Positions 36,833 through 46,478 of a DNA stretch of 64,000 nt are shown piece after piece (position 1 is the first letter of the stretch; the number at the start of each line of letters is the position of its first letter). The stretch is from Bacteroidota bacterium (GTDB taxonomy: Bacteria; Bacteroidota; Bacteroidia; Chitinophagales; Chitinophagaceae): the NCBI GenBank assembly GCA_030706735.1, contig JAUZNZ010000016.1, positions 46,229 to 110,228 of the forward strand. The letters run 5' to 3'. The position numbers and the translations under genes were made by a program. The notes beneath the pieces are model-generated. The model did not search any database. It saw nothing but the letters and a program-made list of their open reading frames with translations, and had not been told where the DNA came from.

Positions 36833-38332
36833 CTACCAGGTCAGTACCCCCTGGAAATAATCCAGCACCTTGGTTTGGAGGACATAATTGTATTTGGCCT
36901 GGATCAGGTTGAGCGAGGCCCGGTCAATATTTGTCTTATAGATAATGAAGTCCAGTGATTTCATGGCGCCCGCATCGTACTTGATCTCGGCGGCGCGAAA
37001 CGACTCCTGATAGTTCTTTACCTGCTCCGACAAGGTCGAATAGGTACGGAAGGCGGCCATCATGGTCACATAATACGATTCGATGGACTGCCTCAGCACC
37101 GTGATGGTCGTATTGGCATTGAATTTCGCCTGCTCGAGGTTGACCCTTGCCTGCTTGTATTGGGTCCTTGCACGCAATCCATTCAGGATCGGAATGCTCA
37201 GCTGGATCCCCACCTGCGTATTCACGTTATTATTGATCTGGTCGCCGAAGCTGATCTTCTCATTGGCGAAATGGTTATTCGGCAGATAGACCGGATATTG
37301 ATTGACGCCGCTACTGGCATAACCCCCGGTCGAGTCGTAGGTGGTGTTCAGGAATCGCTGGGAGGCGGCCGCGGTGGAGTAGTTGGTATAGACCTGCCCG
37401 AAGAGCGAAAGGTTCGGCATCATGGCGCCCCTTGTCGCGTTGACTCCTTTTTGCGCGCTGGCGACATGCAACTGCGCCGCTTTGACCTGCGCCAGGTTCT
37501 GGACCGCATTCTGATAGATCTGATCGACGGTAGCCGGATAAACGGCCGGCGTCAGGTCCGTGCCAAGCGGTTCGACCTCCAGTTTCGGCGAATAAGGGAT
37601 GTTCATGAATTGCGCCAGGGCCAGCTTATTCGACTCCAGGGCATTTTGCGTGGAGGTGACCGTCAGTTCGTCGGAAGCCAGTTGTCCCCTCATGTCGGTG
37701 AGATCGCTCGGCGAGATGGACCCCTCCTGGTTCTGTATCGCAAGCAATTCCACCCGCTTGCTGGTCGCCTGGGCCTGCCTTTCGGCCATGCCCAACTGCT
37801 CTTCCAGGCTCAGCACGTTCAGGTAGGCCAGGATCACGTTGACGGTCATCTGGTCCTTCGCCTGCTGCCAGTCCATCCTGTCGGCCTCGTATAACAGGCC
37901 GTATTGTCTGATGAAATTCTGTACCGCGCCCCCGTTCCAGACCGTCAGCGTGGCCTGCAACTGCCCATAACCCGAATTGAAATTCTCGGTAACGTAGGTA
38001 TTTGTATAGTTGTTGACGCTCTTGCCGCCATTATTGGTATAGCTCGCATAGCCCGAAATGAAGGGCAGCATGTTGGCGCGTTGCTGGTTCCAGCTATTGC
38101 GGGCGATCTCGCTGGTAAACTGGGACTGCCTGACCGTAGGATTATTCGTCAGCGCACTGTCGACGCATTGTTTCAGTGAATAGGCCGTCGCCCCCGGGGC
38201 GCTTGTCCTTTCGTCATTGCCTGGCGGCGGCGTTCTTTTCGTGCTGTCCTGCTGTGACCAGCCCTTTGCATGGGACAGTATGAGCAGGGCGCCGGCAATC
38301 CATAATTTTCCTCTTGACATCATAATTGACAT
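36833..38332 (-). CDS. TolC-family outer-membrane efflux channel
   Basis: A 499-residue protein with a signal peptide (to about residue 26, KGWSQ) and two repeats of the outer-membrane efflux domain with long coiled-coil helices, as in TolC/OprM. It would form the trimeric exit duct for the exporter encoded upstream. It is the last gene of the minus-strand exporter cluster, 27 bp after the second ABC ATPase, and is probably expressed with it from the control region at 39059-39162. Confidence 0.92.
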   Translation of the reverse strand: MSIMMSRGKLWIAGALLILSHAKGWSQQDSTKRTPPPGNDERTSAPGATAYSLKQCVDSALTNNPTVRQSQFTSEIARNSWNQQRANMLPFISGYASYTNNGGKSVNNYTNTYVTENFNSGYGQLQATLTVWNGGAVQNFIRQYGLLYEADRMDWQQAKDQMTVNVILAYLNVLSLEEQLGMAERQAQATSKRVELLAIQNQEGSISPSDLTDMRGQLASDELTVTSTQNALESNKLALAQFMNIPYSPKLEVEPLGTDLTPAVYPATVDQIYQNAVQNLAQVKAAQLHVASAQKGVNATRGAMMPNLSLFGQVYTNYSTAAASQRFLNTTYDSTGGYASSGVNQYPVYLPNNHFANEKISFGDQINNNVNTQVGIQLSIPILNGLRARTQYKQARVNLEQAKFNANTTITVLRQSIESYYVTMMAAFRTYSTLSEQVKNYQESFRAAEIKYDAGAMKSLDFIIYKTNIDRASLNLIQAKYNYVLQTKVLDYFQGVLTW

Positions 38333-38359
38333 TTTATAACTGGGTATCGGTCATTGCGC

Positions 38360-39022
38360 TCAAAGCTCAACGCGGCCGTCCAGGAGATTGATGATCCGCG
38401 TGCCATAGCCCGCATTCTTCTCCGAATGGGTCACCTGGATGATGGTCACCCCTTCTTTATTAAGTTCCTTGAACAGATCCATGATCTCTTCACCCTGCCT
38501 CGAATTGAGGTTGCCGGTGGGTTCGTCGGCCAGCAGGAGTTTCGGCTTGGCGATCAGGGCCCGTGCGATGCCCACCAACTGCTGCTGTCCGCCAGACAGC
38601 TGGGTGGGGAACAAATCCTTTTTTCCGACGATCTGGAAACGGTCCAGGATGTCGGCCACCATCGCCTGGCGTTCGGAGGACTTGATATTCTGGTAGATCA
38701 ACGGCGTTTCGATATTTTCATACACGGTGAGCTCATCGATAAGATGGTAGGCCTGGAATACAAAGCCTATGTATTGCTTGTACAGCTGCGACCGGTGCTT
38801 CTCCTTCAACCCGTGAACGGCCTGGTTGAGGAAAAAATACTCGCCTTCGGAGGCGTCATCCAGCATCCCGATGATATTGAGCAGGCTTGACTTTCCCGAT
38901 CCCGAGGGCCCCATGATGGACACGAACTCCCCCTCCTTGATGCCGAGGTTAATGTCCTTCAGAATAAAATTGGGTTTATTGCCGACCATCACCCATTTGG
39001 AAATTCGCTTGAGTTCAATCAT
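38360..39022 (-). CDS. ABC exporter ATP-binding protein, second copy in cluster
   Basis: A 220-residue MacB/LolD-type ATPase with Walker [10 protein letters not shown], signature LSGGQQQL and Walker [12 protein letters not shown]. The signature ends QQQLVGIARAL, where the usual form is [11 protein letters not shown]: the Arg after QQQ is Leu. The gene is 167 bp away from the fifth permease and has its own control region, which matches the one before the adaptor gene. It forms a short unit with the TolC gene. Confidence 0.9.
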   Translation of the reverse strand: MIELKRISKWVMVGNKPNFILKDINLGIKEGEFVSIMGPSGSGKSSLLNIIGMLDDASEGEYFFLNQAVHGLKEKHRSQLYKQYIGFVFQAYHLIDELTVYENIETPLIYQNIKSSERQAMVADILDRFQIVGKKDLFPTQLSGGQQQLVGIARALIAKPKLLLADEPTGNLNSRQGEEIMDLFKELNKEGVTIIQVTHSEKNAGYGTRIINLLDGRVEL

Positions 39023-39058
39023 AATTCGTTTTGTTTTAGCGGCCCAATATAATTACTC

Positions 39059-39072
39059 TCAATGACATGCCA
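39059..39072 (-). promoter_or_regulatory. TGGCATG element before the ATPase/TolC unit
   Basis: Minus-strand TGGCATGTCATTGA, 37 bp before the ATPase start codon. The same element with one change (TGGCATGTGATTGA) precedes the adaptor gene at 53611-53624. It resembles a sigma-54 -24/-12 promoter (TGGCAC, N5, TTGC), but the spacing to TTGA is one base shorter than the textbook form. Confidence 0.5.
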
Positions 39073-39124
39073 GCCTATAAGCGGATGATATGCAACAACC
39101 TATCAATCAATTAGCTAAGTCATA

Positions 39125-39162
39125 GTCCGGTTTTGATACATGGACTGTCCGCTTTCGATACA
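39125..39162. promoter_or_regulatory. tandem enhancer-like sites (left copy)
   Basis: Two 16-bp sites, GTCCGGTTTTGATACA (39125-39140) and GTCCGCTTTCGATACA (39147-39162), repeat with a 22-bp period, about two helical turns, so both face the same side of DNA. They lie 53 bp upstream of the TGGCATG element. The same arrangement at 53678-53715 matches at 31 of 38 positions. A likely binding site for the NtrC-type activator encoded at 53841. Confidence 0.6.
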
Positions 39163-39189
39163 GGCTTTTGGGGCCAGGCGGTCCGTTAT

Positions 39190-41646
39190 TCACTCTGTCC
39201 TAAGGCTTTTGGCCGGATTGGCGACGGCAGCCCGGAAGGCATGCACGCTGACGGTGATCAGCGCGATCAGCAGCGCCAGCAGCCCGGCCCCGGCGAAGAC
39301 CCACCAGGAGATCGAGATCCGGTAAGCGAAGTCCTTCAGCCAGTTGTTCATGATCCACCAGGCCAGGGGAAATCCGAGCAAATTGGCCAGCAAGACCAAC
39401 CGCACGAAATCCTTCGATAGCAGGACCACGATGCTGGACAAGGAGGCGCCCAGTACCTTCCGCACGCCGATCTCCTTGGTTCGCTGCAGCGTGGCGAAGA
39501 GGGAGAGTCCAAAAAGGCCCAGGCAGGCGATCAGGATCGCGAGACCGGAAAAAAGGCCGAAGACCCGGCCAAACAGCAGGTCATTGGCGTAGAGGCTATT
39601 GAACCGTTCGTCGATGAAGTAATAATCGAAGAGATTGCCGGGAAAGAAGGTCTCGTACTTCTGCCGGATGTCCGCCATCGTGGTGCCCAGGTTCCTGGTG
39701 TCCACCTTGACGGAGATCGGATTGTAGGTGCCGTAAACCGGCTGATAAAGGGTCGGCTCGATCGCATAGCGCAGGGACTTCTGATGCACGTCGGCGATGA
39801 CCCCGACAATATCCCAGGGCTTGGTCCCGCTCAGGATGGTACGCCCGACCGCCGCCGCGGGAGTGGCAAAGCCCAGCAGCCTTGCGGCGCTGGCGTTGAT
39901 AATGATATTATGGAGTCTCTCCCATTTCGGATTGTAGTCGGTGGCCACGAAGCCCCTGCCTGCCAGCAGCTTAATGTCATAAAGATCCAGGTACTCCTTG
40001 CTGACGCCCATGAACCGCGTGGTGTAGTGCTCCGTCTCCGGCGCTTCGATCCGCCTGATATTGAAACTTCTTCCCAGCTCCTCGCCGGCGACGCGGTTCG
40101 ACGTGGCGACGCCTTTGACGTGACCGAGCTTTTCCACTTCCGCGGCAAAACTGTTCTCCTGGCTGATGAAGCTGGAGTCCCAATGCGTCAGCTGGGGCGG
40201 TTTGATGATCAGCATTTGCGAGATGTTCATCCCCAGATCCTGTTCGTTCACGTATTTTATTTGCCGGTAAACAATGAAGGAGCCGATGATCAGCACAACG
40301 GTGATCGCGAACTGCCCGGTGACGAGGCTTTTTCGCAACCAGGCCCCTCTTCCCGTTCCCGTGAACCTGCCTTTCAATACGTCGATGGGCTTAAACGAGG
40401 AGAGTACGAAGGCCGGATAGAAGCCCGATGCGATGATCCCTGCCAGGATGACCACGATCAGGGCGACCGAAATGCCGTAGCCATTCCATCCTTTTTGAAA
40501 CAGGTAGGCGAGGGACAATTTATGTTGCACCAGGGCATTGAGCCCGCGCTGGGCCAATAGCACGAGGATGAGCGCGATAACCAGGGCCGCCAGATTGAGG
40601 ACGAGGGATTCGGTCAGAAATTGCCGCACAAGTTGTCCCCTGGTGGCGCCGGATACTTTTCGGACGCCTACCTCCTTGGCGCGTTCGAGGGACTTGGCGG
40701 TGGCCAGATTGATATAGTTGACCCAGGCGATGACGACGATCAGCACGGCGATCGCGAGGAGCCCCCAGACTACCGTCGCGCTGGCTGTCTTTCCGATATC
40801 GTATTCGTAGTCGGAGTACAGGTGAGCGCGCAGCAGCGGCTGCAGGTAGAATTTCTCCACGCTGCCCGAGACCTTGGTGCCCTGGAAATGGCGATCGCTG
40901 AAGGCAGGCAGCTTCGCCTCGAGCGCCTTATAATCGGTGCCGGGTCGGAGCTGGATATAGTGCCAGAAATCGGAGTGCTTAAAATCATAGTCCGCCTCCT
41001 TGTAAGGGTATTTGCCGGCCAGCATCGTGGAATAACTGGCGAAGCAATCGAATTGCAGGTGCGAGTTCTCCGGCAGGTCGATGATGCCGGTCACCTTTAA
41101 GGGCATGCTGTCGGTGCCCCTGAGGAAGGTCTTGCCGATGAACGAGGACCAGTCCCCGTTGCCTGTGCCGTAAAGCCGCTGGGCCGCATCGGTCGTAAGC
41201 ACGGCGCTGTAGGGTTGCTCCAGGGCCGTTTTGGCATCGCCCGCCAGCATGGGATAAGAGAACATGGACAGGAAGGAATTGTCCACCGCAATGACCTGCT
41301 GGTCTCCGATCTTCTTGTCCTTGTATTGAAGGATCGTCTTGCCCCAGGGCTGCGCGCGCATATGGTTGATGACCTCCGGATAGTCGTCCTGCAGGGCCTT
41401 GCCTATCGCGGAGTACATGATGGTGCCATGTTGGATCAGCTTGCCGTTCTGGAACCGGTCATTGGTCACGCGATAGATATCGGCTGCATGCTTGTTAAAA
41501 CGGTCGAAGCTGAGCTGAAAACTGGCGTATTGCAGGATCAGCAGGCAGGCGGCCATGCCGATGGACAGTCCCGCGATATTGATCAGGCTGAAGGTCTTGT
41601 TCTTCCAGAGGTTCCGGAAGGTCGTCTTTAGATAGTTCTTGAACAT
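39190..41646 (-). CDS. FtsX/MacB-type ABC permease, fifth in tandem array
   Basis: An 818-residue permease of two fused FtsX halves with eight predicted helices: one at about 18-40, a first periplasmic MacB-type core (about 45-270), three helices to about 420, a helix near 440, a second core and three C-terminal helices. The coupling motif appears as SLERAKEVGVRKVSGAT and LQRTKEIGVRKVLGAS. It ends ANPAKSLRTE at the cytoplasmic side. It is the last permease of the array, 17 bp after its neighbour; the 167-bp gap after it holds the second control region. Confidence 0.93.
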   Translation of the reverse strand: MFKNYLKTTFRNLWKNKTFSLINIAGLSIGMAACLLILQYASFQLSFDRFNKHAADIYRVTNDRFQNGKLIQHGTIMYSAIGKALQDDYPEVINHMRAQPWGKTILQYKDKKIGDQQVIAVDNSFLSMFSYPMLAGDAKTALEQPYSAVLTTDAAQRLYGTGNGDWSSFIGKTFLRGTDSMPLKVTGIIDLPENSHLQFDCFASYSTMLAGKYPYKEADYDFKHSDFWHYIQLRPGTDYKALEAKLPAFSDRHFQGTKVSGSVEKFYLQPLLRAHLYSDYEYDIGKTASATVVWGLLAIAVLIVVIAWVNYINLATAKSLERAKEVGVRKVSGATRGQLVRQFLTESLVLNLAALVIALILVLLAQRGLNALVQHKLSLAYLFQKGWNGYGISVALIVVILAGIIASGFYPAFVLSSFKPIDVLKGRFTGTGRGAWLRKSLVTGQFAITVVLIIGSFIVYRQIKYVNEQDLGMNISQMLIIKPPQLTHWDSSFISQENSFAAEVEKLGHVKGVATSNRVAGEELGRSFNIRRIEAPETEHYTTRFMGVSKEYLDLYDIKLLAGRGFVATDYNPKWERLHNIIINASAARLLGFATPAAAVGRTILSGTKPWDIVGVIADVHQKSLRYAIEPTLYQPVYGTYNPISVKVDTRNLGTTMADIRQKYETFFPGNLFDYYFIDERFNSLYANDLLFGRVFGLFSGLAILIACLGLFGLSLFATLQRTKEIGVRKVLGASLSSIVVLLSKDFVRLVLLANLLGFPLAWWIMNNWLKDFAYRISISWWVFAGAGLLALLIALITVSVHAFRAAVANPAKSLRTE

Positions 41647-41663
41647 AGTCTTGCGTTTATCTT

Positions 41664-44057
41664 TTATTCGGTTCTAAGGCTTTTAGTCGGGTTGGCCAGT
41701 GCCGATCGGACGGCATGAAAGCTCACCGTGAACAGCGCGATCAGCATCGCGATCATGCCGGCCATCGCAAAGATCCACCAGTCCATGTCGATGCGATAAG
41801 CGAAGTCCTGCAACCATTTGTGCATCCCGATATAGGCCAGGGGCGAGGCGATGAGAAAGGCGATCCATACCAGTTTCAAAAAATCTTTGGATAGCAGGTT
41901 CACGATCCCGCCCACGGAAGATCCGAGCACTTTTCGTATCCCGATCTCCTTGGTGCGCTGTAGCGTGCTGTAGGAGGCCAGCCCCAACAGCCCGAGGCAG
42001 GAAATGAAAATGGCCAGAATGGCGAAGTTCAGGAAAAGCTGTCCGAACTGGTCTTCGGACCGGTAAAGTTTATTGAATTCCTCGTCGGCGAAATAATAGG
42101 CAAAGGGGCGGTTCGGCAGGGTACGCCTCCAGAGGTCTCCGGCCGCCGCGATCGTTTTCTGGACGTCCCTGCCCGATATTTTCACCGTCACAAAGCTGAA
42201 ATCCCTTGGCCGGATACGAAAATCCATGGGCTTGATGGCGTTTTGCAACCCGCGGAAATGGAAGTTCTTCACGACGCCGATAATGGTCCCTTGGCGACCC
42301 CATTGAGAGAATTTCTTGCCGATGATCTCCTGCGGAGAATGATAGCCAAGCGTGCTTACTGCCTCCTCATTGACAAGGATCGCCCTGGTGGAATCCGACG
42401 GAAAGCCCGTGGAAAAGGGCCGGCCGGCCACTATTTGGATCCCATATTGTTTGATGAAATCATAATCGATCGAGAACAGTTCCATATTGGTAGGCTGCAT
42501 CACCCCCAAATGGTTTTCCAGTTGCGAATAGGCGGTCGGATTGCCCTGGCCGGGGATGGCGCTCGACGCCGTGGCAGACAGCGCATTCGGCAGGGACGTC
42601 AACTGTTGTTTGAAGGCCTCATAGTGCTGCCATATCGTGCTGTCTCCGTCGAAGTTGATGACCAGTTGCTGCTGTTTTGAAAATCCGAGATCCTGGTTGC
42701 GCATGAAGGTCAGTTGCGAGTAGACCACCAGGGTGCCGGTGATCAGCGCGATGGATATGACGAACTGCGAAACGACAAGCCCTTTGCGTAGCAGGATGCC
42801 CTTTTTTCCACTGCTGAAACTGCCTTTGAGCACGGCGATCGGCCGGAAGCCCGAAAGGACCAGGGCCGGGTAGATGCCCGCAAACAGCCCGATCGTGATG
42901 GCGATCAACAGGAGAATGCCGATGGTGCTGGCATGATCGAAGATGCCATGGCTGATCGTTTTGCCGGAGAGTTGGTTGAAGAGAGGCAGCAGCAGCGCGC
43001 AGAGCCCGACCGCCATGAGAAAAGAGATCATGCAAAGCAGCACCGATTCGCCGAGGAACTGACCCGTCAGCTGTTTGCGGTCGGCGCCCACGACCTTGCG
43101 GATCCCTACTTCTTTGGCCCTTTCAGCCGAACGGGCGGTGGCCAGGTTGATAAAGTTGATGGATGCGATCAGCAGGATGAACACGGCGATGAGGGAGAAA
43201 ATAGTGATGTTCGGGAGGCTGCCGCTCTCCGGCGCGCCGCGCTTGCTGCGCAGGTAAATGTCCTTCATCGGCTCCAGATCCAGGGTGAACGTCATCTGCG
43301 CCTTTTGCAGATCCTTGCCGATATGGCGATCGATGAATGCAGGCAGCTTCGCCTTCAGTCCCGGCGCGTCCTTCGCATCGTGCAGGAGCACATACGCGAA
43401 TCCGTTAAACCCCTCCCACTGATCGTCCAGTCCGGGGTTGATCTTTTGCGTCCAGGTCGTCATCGAGACCAGGATATCATATTTGAAATGGGAATTGTCC
43501 GGGAAATCCTTCATCACGCCGGTGACGGTGGCGGGGAGCCTGCTTCCGGTGAGGTAGAGCGTCTGACCGACCGGCTCGGCCGTCCCGAAATATTTTTTGG
43601 CCGAGGTCTCCGTTAAAACGACCTGCCAGGGAGCGGCCAGGGCCTTGTCCGGATCGCCTTTCACCAGGGGCAGGGTAAATACGGAAAATAAGCTGGAGTC
43701 GGCAAAGGCGAGCTTGTCCTCCTGGAATTTCGTTTCTCCCCGGCTTACGAGCAGGCTGTTGGGCTCGATGCGCACGAACTGCTCCACTTCAGGGAAATCC
43801 TTTTTCATCGCCGGGGACATGGGTATGGACGCCGAATTCCAGTCGAGGGTATCGGTCGGCGTCTTGATATTCGTCACGACCCGGAAGATCCGGTCGCCCT
43901 TGGCATGATAGCGGTCATAGCTGAGCTCGAAGCTGACATAAAGATAGATCAGCAGGCAGGCCGACATGCCGACCGAGAGGCCCAGGATATTGATGAACGA
44001 AAAGACGCGGTGGCGCCAAAGGTTCCGGAAGGCTATTTTGAAATAATTCCTGATCAT
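41664..44057 (-). CDS. FtsX/MacB-type ABC permease, fourth in tandem array
   Basis: A 797-residue paralogue with the same two-half layout. The first coupling motif is SAERAKEVGIRKVVGAD, the second LQRTKEIGIRKVLGSS, and the tail is ANPTKSLRTE. The start MIRNYFKIAFRNLWRHRVFSFINILG aligns with the other copies. It is 24 bp after the third permease. Its periplasmic cores share little more than the fold with the neighbours, which suggests that the copies have diverged in cargo or partner recognition. Confidence 0.93.
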   Translation of the reverse strand: MIRNYFKIAFRNLWRHRVFSFINILGLSVGMSACLLIYLYVSFELSYDRYHAKGDRIFRVVTNIKTPTDTLDWNSASIPMSPAMKKDFPEVEQFVRIEPNSLLVSRGETKFQEDKLAFADSSLFSVFTLPLVKGDPDKALAAPWQVVLTETSAKKYFGTAEPVGQTLYLTGSRLPATVTGVMKDFPDNSHFKYDILVSMTTWTQKINPGLDDQWEGFNGFAYVLLHDAKDAPGLKAKLPAFIDRHIGKDLQKAQMTFTLDLEPMKDIYLRSKRGAPESGSLPNITIFSLIAVFILLIASINFINLATARSAERAKEVGIRKVVGADRKQLTGQFLGESVLLCMISFLMAVGLCALLLPLFNQLSGKTISHGIFDHASTIGILLLIAITIGLFAGIYPALVLSGFRPIAVLKGSFSSGKKGILLRKGLVVSQFVISIALITGTLVVYSQLTFMRNQDLGFSKQQQLVINFDGDSTIWQHYEAFKQQLTSLPNALSATASSAIPGQGNPTAYSQLENHLGVMQPTNMELFSIDYDFIKQYGIQIVAGRPFSTGFPSDSTRAILVNEEAVSTLGYHSPQEIIGKKFSQWGRQGTIIGVVKNFHFRGLQNAIKPMDFRIRPRDFSFVTVKISGRDVQKTIAAAGDLWRRTLPNRPFAYYFADEEFNKLYRSEDQFGQLFLNFAILAIFISCLGLLGLASYSTLQRTKEIGIRKVLGSSVGGIVNLLSKDFLKLVWIAFLIASPLAYIGMHKWLQDFAYRIDMDWWIFAMAGMIAMLIALFTVSFHAVRSALANPTKSLRTE

Positions 44058-44081
44058 ATCGTTTTGATTGGCATTTAACGT

Positions 44082-46466
44082 TTATTCTGTCCTGAGACTA
44101 TGAATAGGATTGGCCATTGCCGCACGGATCGTGAGCAATGACACCACGGACCAGGCGATCATCACGATCACCGCGCCCGCGAGGAAGAAGGTCCCGACGC
44201 CGACATGGATGCGGTAAGCAAAATCCTCCAGCCACCGGTTCATCAGCCACCAGGATATCGGGAAGGCCACGAGGGCCGCGATAACGGCCAACCGGATAAA
44301 ATCCCTGGAAACAAGCCGCAGGATCTGGTCTACATTCGCGCCAAGTACTTTGCGGATGCCGATCTCGCGCGTACGGCGTTCGATGGTGAACAGCGTCAGC
44401 CCGATCAGGCCGAGCGTGGCCAGTAAGATCGCCAGGGCCGTAAAGAACGTGATCGCTTCGCCCAATAGTTTTTCCTTTTCCGCCAGCTTGGCGAAGTTGT
44501 CGTCCAGCCAGTTGATCTCCAGGGGCTCTCCGCCCGTGAATTCCTTCGCTTTTGCATTGAGCTGGTCCAGGAAGGCATTGACATGTCCGCCGCTGATCTT
44601 AACGGCCAGCATGCAGCCTGTCTGGGAATAGCGCAGCACGACAGGCCCGATCTTCTGCCGGAAGGAGGCATAGTTGAAATCCTTTACGACGCCGATGACG
44701 CGTTCGCTGCCGTTGATGGTGGATCCGACAGGGTTGAACAACCCCAGTGCGGCCACCGCCGACTCGTTCAGAATGAGCGAATTCGTATCCGATACGAGGT
44801 CCTTGTCGAAATTCCTGCCACTGGTCAGATGCAGGCCAAGGGTCTGGATATAACGGGCGTCGACCGGAAAGGACGGTATGGTCATGGGCCTGGACATGGC
44901 CGGCGTCTTATAGGTGTACATGACGATATCATTACTGGCCGGCGCGCGTTCGCATAAACTGGTGCTGACCACCTGCGCCTGTTGTTCGACAACCTGCCGG
45001 AAGGCAGCAGTCCTCTTGCCCATCGTGTACAAATTATTGATGGTGAGGACGCCTTGTGTGGACAGCCCCTTGTCCTTATTCTGCATGAATTGCCATTGCG
45101 CATAGATGACGAACGACGAAAAGACAAGTCCTGCCGCCACCATGAATTGAAATATGACGAGAACATTGCGGACGCGGCCATTTCCCTTCCCCGACTGCAT
45201 CGCAAGCGAGCGGATGGAGAGGATGGGCTTGAAGGCAGTCAGGTAAATGGCCGGATAGACGCCGGCGAGCATGCCGACAACCAGGGAAAAGACCAGCAGC
45301 CAAAGATAGTGCATGGGGGTGAGGGACATGGGGCCGGTCAGGGGGATGCCGGTCGCCCATTTATAGGCGAAGAGGATGCCTCGGATCAGGACAACGGCCA
45401 GCCCCATGGCCAGCAGGCTGAAGAATAAGGACTCCAGGAGCATCTGCCTGCCCAGACGGACGCGCGAGGCGCCAAAGGTCTTCTTGATGCCGATCTCCCG
45501 GGAACGCACAGACGACCGGGCCGTGACCAGGTTGACATAATTGATGATGGCCAGCAGGATCAGAAAAAGGCCGATGGCCCCCAGCAGCTTGACCTGCGTA
45601 AGATTGCCCCCCGGCGAAAGCTCGAAATTCAGGTTCGAATGAAAGTAGATATCCGCCAGCGGCTGAATGGTGAATTTTACGTTCTTCGGGCTGGCCTGCC
45701 ATTGGGCGAAGCTCATGATGGCGCCGCTGGTAGGATAGATCACCTTTTCCCGAAGCCGGTCCAGCCACCGTTGCAGGCCTGCCATGGAGCCCTGGGGGGT
45801 AAGCTTTACATAATTGTAAAGGCTGGCCGAAGACCAGTTGCCGTCGAATTTCCCGATGGCAGTGGCAGGGAGCGGCAGAAAGAGCCTGGGGTCCAGATGG
45901 GACTTCTGAAAGCTGCTCTTCAGGACGGCGACGATCTGATAGGGCTGGTTTTCCTTCGCGACATAGATCGTCCTGCCGATCGGGTCCTGGCTGCCGAAAA
46001 ATTTTCGGGCCTCGTCCTCCATGAGGATCGTCTGTCCGGGAGCCAGCCCCGCTTGCGGGACTGCGCCCGAAGCGACCGGGTAGGAGAACACCTTGAAAAA
46101 GACCGAATCGATATAGTAGGCGCGAATGGCCGTATAGGCCCGATCCTGCTGCTGGGTACGAACGGACATCAGGTCGCCGGACATCAGCGCGGTGGCATAT
46201 TGCACGTCCTTGCAGGAGGCGCGCAGGAATTCGCGCAGAAAGGGCTGGCTTGGCGCGAAGCCTCCCATATTGAAGAAGTCGGTGCCGATGCGGGCGATCC
46301 GGTCGTGGTCGCGGAATTGGCGATCACAGCTCATCTCGCGCTGCGAATAGACCAGCAGCACGAAGGAGGCGGCAATACCGATGGCGAGCCCTCCCAGGTT
46401 GATGAGGGAAAAAGCCGGGTACTTGCGGATATTGCGCCAGGCGAATGTGAAAGAGGAGGGGTGCAT
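44082..46466 (-). CDS. FtsX/MacB-type ABC permease, third in tandem array
   Basis: A 794-residue paralogue. The first coupling motif reads SSVRSREIGIKKTFGAS and the second IERRTREIGIRKVLGAN; the first differs most from the consensus among the five copies. The tail is ANPIHSLRTE. The N-terminus MHPSSFTFAWRNIRKYPAFSLINLGG lacks the MLRNY/MFKNY start but aligns from the amphipathic segment on. Spacing to the second permease is 12 bp. It is the most divergent member of the array by inspection. Confidence 0.92.
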   Translation of the reverse strand: MHPSSFTFAWRNIRKYPAFSLINLGGLAIGIAASFVLLVYSQREMSCDRQFRDHDRIARIGTDFFNMGGFAPSQPFLREFLRASCKDVQYATALMSGDLMSVRTQQQDRAYTAIRAYYIDSVFFKVFSYPVASGAVPQAGLAPGQTILMEDEARKFFGSQDPIGRTIYVAKENQPYQIVAVLKSSFQKSHLDPRLFLPLPATAIGKFDGNWSSASLYNYVKLTPQGSMAGLQRWLDRLREKVIYPTSGAIMSFAQWQASPKNVKFTIQPLADIYFHSNLNFELSPGGNLTQVKLLGAIGLFLILLAIINYVNLVTARSSVRSREIGIKKTFGASRVRLGRQMLLESLFFSLLAMGLAVVLIRGILFAYKWATGIPLTGPMSLTPMHYLWLLVFSLVVGMLAGVYPAIYLTAFKPILSIRSLAMQSGKGNGRVRNVLVIFQFMVAAGLVFSSFVIYAQWQFMQNKDKGLSTQGVLTINNLYTMGKRTAAFRQVVEQQAQVVSTSLCERAPASNDIVMYTYKTPAMSRPMTIPSFPVDARYIQTLGLHLTSGRNFDKDLVSDTNSLILNESAVAALGLFNPVGSTINGSERVIGVVKDFNYASFRQKIGPVVLRYSQTGCMLAVKISGGHVNAFLDQLNAKAKEFTGGEPLEINWLDDNFAKLAEKEKLLGEAITFFTALAILLATLGLIGLTLFTIERRTREIGIRKVLGANVDQILRLVSRDFIRLAVIAALVAFPISWWLMNRWLEDFAYRIHVGVGTFFLAGAVIVMIAWSVVSLLTIRAAMANPIHSLRTE

Positions 46467-46478
46467 ATTATTTTAGAT

